From Streptomyces humidus (lineage in GTDB: Bacteria; Actinomycetota; Actinomycetes; Streptomycetales; Streptomycetaceae), in assembly GCF_014649655.1 (NCBI RefSeq), contig NZ_BMTL01000005.1:62001-126000 (forward strand): 64,000 nucleotides of DNA, given 5' to 3'. Every line of letters starts with the position of its first letter. Position 1 is the first letter of the stretch. The translations under genes were made by a program, and so were the position numbers. Positions 35,131-42,824 of the stretch are shown piece after piece. Under the pieces are notes generated by a model. It was given only the letters and a program-made list of their open reading frames with translations. It was not told where the DNA came from and did no database searches.

Positions 35131-36267
35131 ATGAAACTGCACGTGTCTCCACCGGCGTTCCGGGGCAGGCTGCACGATCCCCGCACGGCGACCTCGATCG
35201 GCCGCTGGCTGGGGGCGGCGTTCGCGGTGTGCTTCGTCACCGGACTGATCAGCCACTTCATGCAGCATCCGCCCGGCTCGCTGGCCGACGACATCCCCAG
35301 CCGTCCGGTCTGGGGGTACCGGCTCTCGCAGGGCCTGCACGTCGCCTCCGGCATCGCGGCCGTCCCGTTGCTGCTGGCCAAGCTGTGGACGGTGTATCCG
35401 CACCTGTTCGCCAGGCCGCCGCTGAGGTCGGTCAAGCACGCCCTGGAGCGGCTGTCGGTGGCGGTGCTGGTCGCCGGAGCCCTGTTCGAGCTGTCGACCG
35501 GGCTGCTGAACACCGCCCAGTGGTATCCGTGGCCCTTCTCGTTCGTGCCGGTGCACTACGCGGTGGCCTGGCTCGTCGTCGGGGCGCTGGTGCTGCACGT
35601 GGCGGTCAAGGCGCCGGAGATCAGGGCGCACTGGACCCGCCGGTCGTCCGGAACGCTCGCCCTGCCCGCGCAGGACGGACCGGACCGGCGCTCGCTGCTG
35701 GCCTCGGTGGGCGCGGCCGTCGCAGCCGTCACGCTCACCACCGTGGGCCAGTCGTTCACGCCGCTCAAGGACCTCCTGCTGTTCGCGCCCCGGGACCCGG
35801 ACAAGGGGCCGCAGTCGCTGCCGGTGAACCGGACCGCCGCGGCCGCCGGTGTCGGCCGGATCGCCGACGAGGCGTACCGGCTGGTGGTCGCCGGTCCGCG
35901 GAGCTACACCCTCACTCTGGACGATCTGCGCGCCCTGCCCCAGCACGAGGTGGAGCTGCCGATCGCGTGTGTGGAGGGATGGAGCAAGTCGGCGCGCTGG
36001 AGCGGCGTCCGCGTCGTGGATCTCCTGGAGCGCGCGAGTGCCCCGGCCCATGCCCGGGTGAGGGTGGTGTCCTTGCAGCTGAGGGGCGGTTACCGGGTGT
36101 CGGAGATGGGTCATCGGCACGCCCGGGACCCACTGACCCTGCTCGCCCTGCGTCTGAACGGCGAGGAACTCCACCCCGACCACGGATACCCGGCGCGGCT
36201 CATCGCCCCAGACCGGCCCGGTGTGCTGCAGACCAAATGGGTGGGCCGACTGGAGGTGACGTCGTGA
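35131..36267 (+). CDS. Membrane-anchored molybdopterin-dependent oxidoreductase
   Basis: The 378-aa protein has an N-terminal membrane domain of about four helices with conserved histidines (SHFMQHPPG, LHVASGIAAV, PVHYAVAWLV, LHVAVK), suggesting a cytochrome-b561-like heme unit. A C-terminal sulfite-oxidase-type molybdopterin domain follows (about residues 245-378). The likely Mo-ligand cysteine is in PIACVEGWSKSARWSGVRVVDLL, followed by GYRVSEMGH and LNGEELHPDHGYPARLIAPDRPG. The membrane part and enzyme are one chain. The substrate is unknown; reductase or dehydrogenase roles in the periplasmic space are possible. The next gene starts inside its stop codon (GTGA). Confidence 0.9.
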   Translation: MKLHVSPPAFRGRLHDPRTATSIGRWLGAAFAVCFVTGLISHFMQHPPGSLADDIPSRPVWGYRLSQGLHVASGIAAVPLLLAKLWTVYPHLFARPPLRSVKHALERLSVAVLVAGALFELSTGLLNTAQWYPWPFSFVPVHYAVAWLVVGALVLHVAVKAPEIRAHWTRRSSGTLALPAQDGPDRRSLLASVGAAVAAVTLTTVGQSFTPLKDLLLFAPRDPDKGPQSLPVNRTAAAAGVGRIADEAYRLVVAGPRSYTLTLDDLRALPQHEVELPIACVEGWSKSARWSGVRVVDLLERASAPAHARVRVVSLQLRGGYRVSEMGHRHARDPLTLLALRLNGEELHPDHGYPARLIAPDRPGVLQTKWVGRLEVTS

Positions 36268-36668
36268 AGGCGCTGCGGGTGCTGGCGGGCACGGCCGGTG
36301 TGGCGCTCATGGGCGTCGGGGCGTTCCTGCTGACGGATGTCCGTGACCCGGCCGGCGTGCTCGTATGGCTCGGAGGTGCGGTCCTCCTGCACGACGTGGT
36401 GATCGCTCCGGCAGTGCTGCTGATCGGGCTGGTGCTGGTGCGAGGCGGCATCCGTGGTCCCGTGCGCGGGGCCCTCCTCGTCGCCGGCGCGTTGACGGCG
36501 GTGGCACTGCCCGTGCTGCTGCGGCCGGGCAGGACGGCCAACCCGTCCGTGCTGCCGCTGGACTACCCGCGCAACTGGCTGATCGCGCTGGTGGCCGTGG
36601 CCGCGGTGGCGGCGCTGTGGGCGGCCGTGCGGGAGTTCGTGCGCGCCCGCGGGCGGACCGATCGGTGA
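36264..36668 (+). CDS. Small four-helix membrane protein, partner of the oxidoreductase
   Basis: The 134-aa protein starts MKALRVLAGTAGVALMGVGA at a GTG that overlaps the upstream stop. It has about four hydrophobic segments, a periplasmic-looking loop with LRPGRTANPSVLPLDYPRN, and a charged C-terminus (REFVRARGRTDR). It belongs to no family I can name. Tight coupling with the molybdopterin oxidoreductase suggests a membrane subunit or assembly partner. Confidence 0.82.
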   Translation: MKALRVLAGTAGVALMGVGAFLLTDVRDPAGVLVWLGGAVLLHDVVIAPAVLLIGLVLVRGGIRGPVRGALLVAGALTAVALPVLLRPGRTANPSVLPLDYPRNWLIALVAVAAVAALWAAVREFVRARGRTDR

Positions 36669-36711
36669 CGCGCCGGATCCGGCCGTCGGGCGCGCCGCGT
36701 GACGCACCGTG

Positions 36712-36783
36712 AGACGTGACGTCTTACGGGTGTCTTACGCATGCCGGGCGACCGGCACCGAGCACCTGCGGCCCCCCTAGCGT
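36712..36783 (+). promoter_or_regulatory. Promoter with CTTACG direct repeats, leaderless type
   Basis: CTTACG occurs at 36723-36728 and 36734-36739 (5-nt gap, 11-bp period). The second repeat is followed after 38 nt by a -10-like TAGCGT (36778-36783) and then 6 nt later by the ATG at 36790, so the transcript probably has no leader. The inverted repeat AGACGT-G-ACGTCT (36712-36724) overlaps the first CTTACG. The arrangement is the same as at 37396-37456. Confidence 0.65.
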
Positions 36784-36789
36784 GAGCGG

Positions 36790-37410
36790 ATGCGATCTTT
36801 GCGTACTGCGCGCGTCATGGCGCTGGTCACCGCTCCTCCGCTGCTGCTGGCCGCCGCGGGCCTGGTGCACCCCCGGCATCTGACGTCGGCGACGGCGGGC
36901 GACTGGGCCGGGCTGCACATCGTCCTGCTGCCCGTCTTCCCCCTCCTCGTCCTCGGCCTGGTGGTCCCGCTGTGGGGGAGGCCGCGCCAGGACACGGACG
37001 GGGCCCTGACGGTGCTCGCCTGGGCCGGATGCGCCTGCTTCGCCGCGTACTACTCCGGCCTGGACGCGGTGGCGGGCATCTCGGCCGGGACGGTGGTCGA
37101 GCACGGCGTCCACGGAGCGGCCGGGCGGCTCTTCGCCACCGGCGACGAGTTGGGCCGGACCGGGGTGTACGGGCTGGCCGTCGCCTCGCTCGCCTGCTGC
37201 GCGGTGCTGTGGCGACGGCACGGGGTGCGGGTGCTGCCCGGTGCGGTCGTCCTGCTCGCCGCCTGCTGGTCCTTCGCGGACAGCCATATCTTCTGGCCGA
37301 AGGGCGTGTTCACCATGGTGGCCTTCGCGGTGGCCTTCGCCCTGCTGACGCTGGCGGCGGCCCGGCCGGCCGGCCGGGTGCGGGAGCCGGAAAGGCTTAC
37401 GAACCCCTGA
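36790..37410 (+). CDS. Polytopic membrane protein of unknown function
   Basis: The 206-aa protein has about six hydrophobic segments. Distinctive stretches are AAAGLVHPRHLTSATAGDWA in the first helix pair, a central AAYYSGLDAVAGISAGTVVE, and a late SFADSHIFWPKGVFTMVAFA. The family was not recognised. The ATG at 36790 has no ribosome binding site, and a -10 element only 6 nt upstream points to a leaderless transcript, which supports this start. Its promoter carries the same direct repeats as the epimerase and response-regulator promoters, so it probably belongs to that two-component regulon. Confidence 0.8.
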   Translation: MRSLRTARVMALVTAPPLLLAAAGLVHPRHLTSATAGDWAGLHIVLLPVFPLLVLGLVVPLWGRPRQDTDGALTVLAWAGCACFAAYYSGLDAVAGISAGTVVEHGVHGAAGRLFATGDELGRTGVYGLAVASLACCAVLWRRHGVRVLPGAVVLLAACWSFADSHIFWPKGVFTMVAFAVAFALLTLAAARPAGRVREPERLTNP

Positions 37411-37456
37411 CGTCCTCGATCCGAACGGCCCACTGGCGGCCCGGGGCCCCTACGGT
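37396..37456 (+). promoter_or_regulatory. Promoter with CTTACG-N5-CTGACG repeat, leaderless type
   Basis: CTTACG (37396-37401) and CTGACG (37407-37412) are 5 nt apart. A 38-nt gap leads to the -10-like TACGGT (37451-37456), and 7 nt later the ATG at 37464 begins. Gap lengths match those of the 36790 promoter exactly (38 nt in both). The first repeat overlaps the end of the preceding gene. Confidence 0.65.
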
Positions 37457-37463
37457 CGGTGGC

Positions 37464-38516
37464 ATGTTGATCCTGGTCACTGGAGGTGCGGGCTTCATCG
37501 GCTCGCACATCGTCACCGCTCTCGCCGGCGCCGGCCACGAGGTGCGCGTCCTCGACGCGCTGCTGCCCGCCGCACACCGCACGGCGCCTGAGATCCCCGC
37601 CGGGACGGACTGGCGGCACGCCGACGTCCGTGACAAGGAGGCGGTGACCGACGCCCTGCGAGGGGTGGACGCCGTCTGCCACCAGGCCGCGATGGTCGGA
37701 CTCGGCAAGGACTTCGCCGACGCCCCGGACTACGTCGGCTGCAACGACCTCGGCACCGCCGTGCTCCTGGCCGCGACGGCCGCGGCGGGCGTGCGGCGCC
37801 TGGTGCTGGCGAGTTCGATGGTGGTCTACGGCGAGGGGCGCTACGAGTGCCTCCGGCACGGCGTCGTCCGGCCGGGACCGCGCAAGGTGGCCGATCTCGA
37901 CGCGGGTGGCTTCGAGCCCCCGTGTCCGCGCTGCGGGGAGCCGCTCGACGCCGGCCTGGTGGACGAGGACGCCCCGGCCGATCCGCGCAACGTGTACGCG
38001 GCCACCAAGCTGGCCCAGGAGCACCTGGCCGCCGCCTGGGCGCGGGCGACCGGAGGACGCGTCGCCGCCCTGCGCTACCACAACGTGTACGGCCCGGGCA
38101 TGCCCAGGGACACCCCCTACGCGGGCGTCGCCTCCCTGTTCCGGTCCGCGCTCTCGCGCGGCGAGGCCCCGCGCGTCTTCGAGGACGGCGGCCAACGCCG
38201 CGACTTCGTCCACGTCCGTGATGTCGCGGGCGCCAATCTCGCGGCCCTGGACGGCCTGGACGGCTCCCCGGACGGCGGCCTGCGCGCGTACAACGTCGGC
38301 AGCGGAGACCCGCACACGGTCGGGGAGATGGCCGCCGCGCTGGCCGAGGCGTACGGCGGGCCGGCGCCCGTCGTCACGGGCGAGTACCGGCTCGGCGACG
38401 TCCGCCACATCACCGCTTCCTCCCGGCGGCTGCGCGACGAGTCGGGATGGAAGCCGCAGGTCCCCTTCACAGAGGGGATGACGGAGTTCGCCTCGGCGCC
38501 CCTGCGGGCGGGGTGA
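37464..38516 (+). CDS. NAD-dependent epimerase/dehydratase
   Basis: The 350-aa extended short-chain dehydrogenase begins MLILVTGGAGFIGSHIVTAL with the G-x-x-G-x-x-G nucleotide loop. It has the catalytic S...YxxxK set (LASSMVVYGEG and NVYAATKLAQEH) and RRDFVHVRDVAGAN. An inserted zinc-ribbon-like segment, EPPCPRCGEPLDAG, precedes the catalytic tyrosine, as in several actinobacterial nucleotide-sugar epimerases. It probably interconverts nucleotide sugars for glycan synthesis. There is no ribosome binding site, and the promoter geometry suggests leaderless translation. Context with glycosyltransferases (40.6-44.3 kb) and a shared promoter repeat point to one cell-surface glycan programme. Confidence 0.93.
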   Translation: MLILVTGGAGFIGSHIVTALAGAGHEVRVLDALLPAAHRTAPEIPAGTDWRHADVRDKEAVTDALRGVDAVCHQAAMVGLGKDFADAPDYVGCNDLGTAVLLAATAAAGVRRLVLASSMVVYGEGRYECLRHGVVRPGPRKVADLDAGGFEPPCPRCGEPLDAGLVDEDAPADPRNVYAATKLAQEHLAAAWARATGGRVAALRYHNVYGPGMPRDTPYAGVASLFRSALSRGEAPRVFEDGGQRRDFVHVRDVAGANLAALDGLDGSPDGGLRAYNVGSGDPHTVGEMAAALAEAYGGPAPVVTGEYRLGDVRHITASSRRLRDESGWKPQVPFTEGMTEFASAPLRAG

Positions 38517-38587
38517 GCCCGCGGGGCGCCCCACGCGCCCGCTGAGCCCTCTGCTCGCCTTGCGCCCTCTGAACTCCACTCGCTCCA

Positions 38588-38641
38588 CGACCACGGCAGG
38601 GCCGGCCCCGTCCTCCCACCGGGCCGGCCCTGCCGTGGTCG
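38588..38641. terminator. Bidirectional terminator, 21-bp perfect stem
   Basis: Arms 38588-38608 and 38621-38641 are perfectly complementary across a 12-nt loop, between the convergent epimerase and histidine kinase genes. Confidence 0.95.
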
Positions 38642-38647
38642 CCGTTC

Positions 38648-39760
38648 TCAGACCACGGCCGGCAGGTGTACCTCGAACCGGCAGCCGCCCGGCACGTTGC
38701 ACACCTCCGCGCGTCCCCGGTGGGCCTCCACGATGCCCCGCACGATGGCCAGGCCGAGCCCCGCGCCGGCCGGCGGTGTACGGGCGTCGGTGCCGCGCCA
38801 GCCGGTGTCGAAGACGCGGGGCAGATCCTCCGGGGCGATCCCGCCGCAGCCGTCGGTCACCGACAGCACGACGCGGTCCGCCTCACGGTGCGCCGAGACG
38901 GCGACGGTGCCGTCCGCGGGCGTGCGGCGGATCGCGTTGACGAGCAGGTTGGCCAGGACGCGGGACATCTCTCGGCCGTCGACCTCCACCGGCACGGCGT
39001 CGACCCCGCGGCCCACGAGCCGCACCCCGTGTTCCCTGGCCAGGGCGTCGACTCCGGCGATGGCGTCGCCGACGAGGTCGTACACGGACATCCGGGTCGG
39101 TGAGAGGGCGAGCACCCCGGCCTGGATACGGGACAGTTCGAACAGGTCGCCGACCATGCCGCTCATCCGGCCGACCTCCGCGCGGATCCGGGTGAGGTAG
39201 ACGCGGGGATCGTCGACCATGCCGTCCTCGAGGGCTTCGGTCATGGCCTGCAGACCGGCCAGCGGGGTGCGCAGGTCGTGGGAGATCCAGGCGACCAGTT
39301 CGCGCCGGGACGTCTCGAGCGCCCGCTCCCGTTCCCGGGAGGCGGCGAGCTTGGTGCTGGTGGCGGCCAACTGGCGGCTCAGCTGAGCGAGTTCGGCGGT
39401 GGGAGCGGTGGCCGGGGGAGTGAAGCTCCCGTCCTCTCCCAGGGCGCGCGTGGCCTCGGCCAGCTCCCGGCTGCCCCGGACGACGCTGCGGCCCAGAAGC
39501 AGTGCCACGACGAGTGAGACGGCCGCGGCCATCGAGCACACCATCGTCACCACCCAGAGGTCGTGCTCGGAGAGGAACATCGCGCGCGAGACCAGCATGG
39601 TCCCGGCCAGCATCGCCGCCACGGTGACGGCGGCCACCACGGCCAGGGACACGGAGACGGACCGGTTGCGCAGCCCCCGCAGGGCCGCCGCGCCCACCAG
39701 TCCGGCGCCGGCCGCGCCGATCGCCGCGTAGAACGCTATGAGGAGCGTGTCACCGATCAT
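38648..39760 (-). CDS. Two-component sensor histidine kinase
   Basis: The 370-aa kinase has two N-terminal membrane helices (about residues 5-28 and 36-58), a third hydrophobic stretch (67-90), a HAMP-like linker, and the H-box VAWISHDLRTPLAGL with His161. The N-box NLLVNAIRRTP, G1 DGCGGI and G2 GAGLGLAIVRGI complete the catalytic domain. With almost no extracytoplasmic loop, it may sense events in the membrane. Its start overlaps the end of the response-regulator gene by 11 nt, so they are co-expressed. Confidence 0.96.
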   Translation of the reverse strand: MIGDTLLIAFYAAIGAAGAGLVGAAALRGLRNRSVSVSLAVVAAVTVAAMLAGTMLVSRAMFLSEHDLWVVTMVCSMAAAVSLVVALLLGRSVVRGSRELAEATRALGEDGSFTPPATAPTAELAQLSRQLAATSTKLAASRERERALETSRRELVAWISHDLRTPLAGLQAMTEALEDGMVDDPRVYLTRIRAEVGRMSGMVGDLFELSRIQAGVLALSPTRMSVYDLVGDAIAGVDALAREHGVRLVGRGVDAVPVEVDGREMSRVLANLLVNAIRRTPADGTVAVSAHREADRVVLSVTDGCGGIAPEDLPRVFDTGWRGTDARTPPAGAGLGLAIVRGIVEAHRGRAEVCNVPGGCRFEVHLPAVV

Positions 39761-40475
39761 CGCCGGCCTCGGCTTCCTGGTCCCCGGGAGGGTCGAAGCG
39801 GTAGCCGACGCCCCACACCGTGCTGATCAGACGGGGGCGGGCCGGGTCGTTCTCGACCTTCTCGCGCAGTCGCCGCACGTGCACGGTGACCGTCGACAGA
39901 TCGCCGAACTCCCAGCCCCAGACCTGCTGCATCAGCTGCTCCCGGCTCGTCGCCCGGCCCGGGTGCCGGATGAAGAACTCCAGCAGGTCGAACTCCCGGA
40001 TGGTGAGGGCCAGTTCGACACCGCTGCGGGTGGCGCGCCGGGCGGTGGGATCCAGGGCGAGCGGTCCGGAGCGCAGCCATGTACGCGCCGTCCCGGCCCG
40101 GGCGGCCGTCGACGCGCCGGACCTGCGCAGCACGGACTCCACCCGCAGGACCAGTTCCCTGGGACTGAAGGGCTTGGTGACGTAGTCGTCCGCGCCGACC
40201 TCCAGGCCGAGGATGCGGTCCTCCTCGTCGCCGCGCGCGGTCAGCATGATCACCGGGAGCGGCCCGGTCGCGCGGATCCGGCGGCAGACCTCCAGCCCGT
40301 CCATGCCGGGCAGCATCAGGTCCAGCACCACCAGGTCGGGTGTGCGGCGGGCGGCCTGCGCGACGGCGGTGGGACCGTCGGCGGCCACGTCCACGGCGAA
40401 GCCGGCCCGGTCGAGATATCCGGCGACGACCTCGGAGACGGTGGGGTCGTCATCGACGACGAGTACGCGTTTCAC
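39750..40475 (-). CDS. OmpR/PhoB-family response regulator
   Basis: The 241-aa protein has a receiver domain (KRVLVVDDDPTVSEVVAGYL; phosphoacceptor Asp52 in LVVLDLMLPGMDG; TKPFSPREL) and a winged-helix DNA-binding domain (LTIREFDLLEFFIRHPGRAT, then STVTVHVRRLREKVE). The GTG at 40475 was preferred over 40490 because a -10-like GAGACT ends 7 nt upstream of it. The same geometry occurs at two nearby promoters, implying a leaderless mRNA. The CTTACG-N5-CTGACG repeat lies upstream, so it probably controls itself and neighbouring genes. OmpR-family regulators commonly bind direct repeats with about 11-bp period. Confidence 0.95.
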   Translation of the reverse strand: MKRVLVVDDDPTVSEVVAGYLDRAGFAVDVAADGPTAVAQAARRTPDLVVLDLMLPGMDGLEVCRRIRATGPLPVIMLTARGDEEDRILGLEVGADDYVTKPFSPRELVLRVESVLRRSGASTAARAGTARTWLRSGPLALDPTARRATRSGVELALTIREFDLLEFFIRHPGRATSREQLMQQVWGWEFGDLSTVTVHVRRLREKVENDPARPRLISTVWGVGYRFDPPGDQEAEAGDDR

Positions 40476-40482
40476 ATCACCG

Positions 40483-40542
40483 AGTCTCACATCAGGGGCC
40501 CGCCCCCGACGGACGAGGTGGGCGACGTCAGCGTTCCGTAAG
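40483..40542. promoter_or_regulatory. Shared control region: response regulator and glycosyltransferase operon
   Basis: On the minus strand CTTACG (40542-40537) and CTGACG (40531-40526) are 5 nt apart, followed after 37 nt by GAGACT (40488-40483) and after 7 nt by the GTG of the response regulator. Read on the plus strand, the element's last G (40542) lies 47 nt before the GTG at 40589. A -10-like TACAGT (40576-40581) ends 7 nt before that GTG. Confidence 0.65.
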
Positions 40543-40588
40543 AACACGAAATCCCTTATGCCGCTTTTGCGTCCGTACAGTGAATGAG

Positions 40589-41308
40589 GTGATCAACACT
40601 TCCCCCCCTTCCGTGGACGTCGTGCTGCCCTGCCTCGACGAGGCCGAGGCCCTGCCGTGGGTGCTGGAGCGGATTCCGCCCGGCTGGCGCGCGATCGTCG
40701 TCGACAACGGTTCCACCGACGGTTCCCCGGACATCGCCCGCGACCTGGGCGCCCGGGTGGTCCACGAGCCCCGCCGCGGCTTCGGCGCCGCCTGCCACGC
40801 GGGTCTCACCGCGGCGACGGCCGACGTGGTCTGCTTCTGCGACTGCGACGCCTCCCTCGATCCCGGACTGCTGCCGACCGTCGCCGGCCCCGTCCTCGCC
40901 GGCACCGCGGATCTCGTCCTGGGCCGACGCCGGCCCACCACCCGCGGCGCCTGGCCGCTGCACGCCCGCCTCGCCAACCTCGAACTGGCCCGCCTCGTGC
41001 GCCGCCGCACCGGGCTGCGCCTGCACGACCTGGGGCCCATGCGCGCCGCCCGCCGGGAGGCGCTGCTGGCCCTGCGCCTGACCGACCGGCGCTCCGGCTA
41101 TCCCCTGCAGATGGTCGTCCGCGCCGCCGACGCCGGCTGGCGGGTGACGGAGACCGAGACGCCCTACCGCCCGCGCGCCGGCCGTTCCAAGGTCACCGGC
41201 ACCTGGCGCGGCACCTGGCAGGCCGTGCGCGACATGCGTGCCGTCCTCGCCGAGCCGCCGGCCGCCGCGCCGGCCCTCGGCGCGAGCGTCCTGGGAGGCG
41301 TCCGATGA
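40589..41308 (+). CDS. Family 2 glycosyltransferase
   Basis: The 239-aa cytosolic or membrane-associated enzyme has the GT-A fold signatures VDVVLPCLDEAEALPWVLER, IVVDNGSTDGSPDIA, and the DxD-like CFCDCDASLDPG. The DLGPMRA and RRSGYPLQM stretches are typical of dolichyl-phosphate-mannose-synthase-like GT2 enzymes. No transmembrane segment is present. The GTG at 40589 has no Shine-Dalgarno sequence but is preceded by TACAGT at leaderless spacing; a GTG at 40580 is the alternative. It is first of four overlapping genes (GT2, DUF2064, methyltransferase, membrane glycosyltransferase). Confidence 0.9.
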   Translation: MINTSPPSVDVVLPCLDEAEALPWVLERIPPGWRAIVVDNGSTDGSPDIARDLGARVVHEPRRGFGAACHAGLTAATADVVCFCDCDASLDPGLLPTVAGPVLAGTADLVLGRRRPTTRGAWPLHARLANLELARLVRRRTGLRLHDLGPMRAARREALLALRLTDRRSGYPLQMVVRAADAGWRVTETETPYRPRAGRSKVTGTWRGTWQAVRDMRAVLAEPPAAAPALGASVLGGVR

Positions 41309-41961
41309 ACCCCCGCTCCGCGACCGCGAACCCGCCCACCTTGCTGGTCATAGCGAAGGAGCCGGTGCCCGGACGGGTCAAGACCCGCCTCACGCCGTCC
41401 TACACGCCACAGGAGGCCGCCGCGCTGGCCCAGGCCGCTCTGACCGACACGCTGCACGCCGTGCTCCAGGCGCCCGCCCGGCGCAGGGTGCTCGTCCTCG
41501 ACGGGACCCCCGGCCGCTGGCTGCCCCCCGGTTACGAGGTCGCCCCCCAGGGATCCGGTGGCCTCGACGAGCGCATCGCCGCCGCCTTCGACCTCTGCGA
41601 CGGCGGTCCGGCGCTGCTGGTCGGCATGGACACCCCGCAGCTCACCCCGGACCTGCTGGCCGAGGCCGGCCGCGACGGGCACGACGCCTGGTTCGGCCCC
41701 GCCGCCGACGGCGGCTTCTGGGCCCTGGGCTTCGCCGACCCGTCCCGCGCCGGGACCCTCGTGCGCGGCGTTCCGATGTCCACCGACCGCACCGGAGCCG
41801 TCCAGCGGCGCAGGCTCGAGGAGGCGGGCCTGAGCGTCGGCCTGCTGCCGACCCTGCGCGACGTGGACACCGCGGCCGACGCCGCCTCGGTGGCCGCCTG
41901 CTGCCCGCCGCGCTCCCGCTTCGCCACCGCCATGGCCGCGCTCGCGCAGGCCGTCCGTTGA
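41305..41961 (+). CDS. TIGR04282/DUF2064-family glycosyltransferase-like protein
   Basis: The 218-aa protein has the family start LLVIAKEPVPGRVKTRLTPS, the central DERIAAAFDL, then LLVGMDTPQLTPDLL, and FGPAADGGFWALGF. It resembles a short GT-A nucleotidyl/glycosyl-transferase. Members occur next to GT2 enzymes and in arsenosugar pathways; the true substrate is often unknown. The start overlaps the stop of the GT2 gene by ATGA. No arsenic genes are nearby, so a surface glycan role is more likely here. Confidence 0.9.
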   Translation: MNPRSATANPPTLLVIAKEPVPGRVKTRLTPSYTPQEAAALAQAALTDTLHAVLQAPARRRVLVLDGTPGRWLPPGYEVAPQGSGGLDERIAAAFDLCDGGPALLVGMDTPQLTPDLLAEAGRDGHDAWFGPAADGGFWALGFADPSRAGTLVRGVPMSTDRTGAVQRRRLEEAGLSVGLLPTLRDVDTAADAASVAACCPPRSRFATAMAALAQAVR

Positions 41962-42047
41962 GCGGCGTCGCGCAGGACGCGCGCACCGCCGTCACCGCCC
42001 CGGACGAGACCGGCGCGTTCGCACCGCCCCAGGAGGACCACCTCCAC

Positions 42048-42824
42048 GTGACGCTCTCCTCCCCGCTCCCGGCGACCGCGCCACGGGCCGACCGGTTCCC
42101 GCCCGCCGAGCCGGGCGAGCCCTGGACGGACGACCCCTACGGGCGCGCGGTGCGGCTCGGCCGCGGCCCCCTGTACCTGCGACGCATGACGACGCCCCCC
42201 GCAGGAGAGCCCGACCTGCTGCCCCTGGACGTGGAGCGCTACTGCGCCGCGCCCGACGCCGCCGACACCGACGTGCTGCACCGCTGCACCGGGCCCGTCC
42301 TGGACGTGGGCTGCGGCCCGGGACGTCTGGTGGCCGCCCTGTCGGCCCGCGGCATGACCGCGCTCGGCGTGGACGTGAGCCCCGCCGCCGTCGCCCTCAC
42401 CCGGCGACAGGGCGCGAACGCCCTGCGGCGGTCCGTCTTCGACCGGCTGCCCCGAGAGGGCCGCTGGGGCACGGTGCTGCTGATGGACGGCAACATCGGC
42501 ATCGGCGGCGACCCGACGGCCCTGCTGGCCCGTCTGCGCCGGCTGCTCCGTCCCGGCGGGCGCCTGCTGGCCGAAGCGGCCCCGCACGACGTGGACGAAC
42601 GCCTCACCGTCCGTGTCGAGGACGCCGAAGGCCGCCACGGGCGCCCCTTTCCCTGGGCCCGGGTCGGCGCCACCGCCCTGCTGCACGCCGCCGACGCGAC
42701 CGGCTGGATCCTCACCGGCCGGTGGACGAGCGAGGACCGCGTCTTCCTCGAACTGCACCGCCCGACCGCGAGGACCACGGACGTCGTCCCTCCCATGCGC
42801 CGCGGGGGATCGAGCCGTCCATGA
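42048..42824 (+). CDS. SAM-dependent methyltransferase
   Basis: The product is about 258 aa. A Pro-rich N-terminus is followed by a class I methyltransferase core: VLDVGCGPGRLVAALSARGM (motif I), LGVDVSPAAVAL (motif II), TVLLMDGNIGIGG, and LRPGGRLLAEA. The GTG at 42048 was chosen because AGGAGG lies 11 nt upstream; a TTG at 41958 overlapping the previous stop would extend it by 30 residues and cannot be excluded. The substrate is unknown; its place between glycosyltransferases suggests sugar or lipid-sugar methylation. Confidence 0.85.
   Translation: MTLSSPLPATAPRADRFPPAEPGEPWTDDPYGRAVRLGRGPLYLRRMTTPPAGEPDLLPLDVERYCAAPDAADTDVLHRCTGPVLDVGCGPGRLVAALSARGMTALGVDVSPAAVALTRRQGANALRRSVFDRLPREGRWGTVLLMDGNIGIGGDPTALLARLRRLLRPGGRLLAEAAPHDVDERLTVRVEDAEGRHGRPFPWARVGATALLHAADATGWILTGRWTSEDRVFLELHRPTARTTDVVPPMRRGGSSRP

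Noticed and set aside
36712..36724. AGACGT-G-ACGTCT inverted repeat as a terminator for the oxidoreductase operon
   Set aside because: The stem is only 6 bp and it overlaps the promoter direct repeats, so a regulatory role is more likely than termination.
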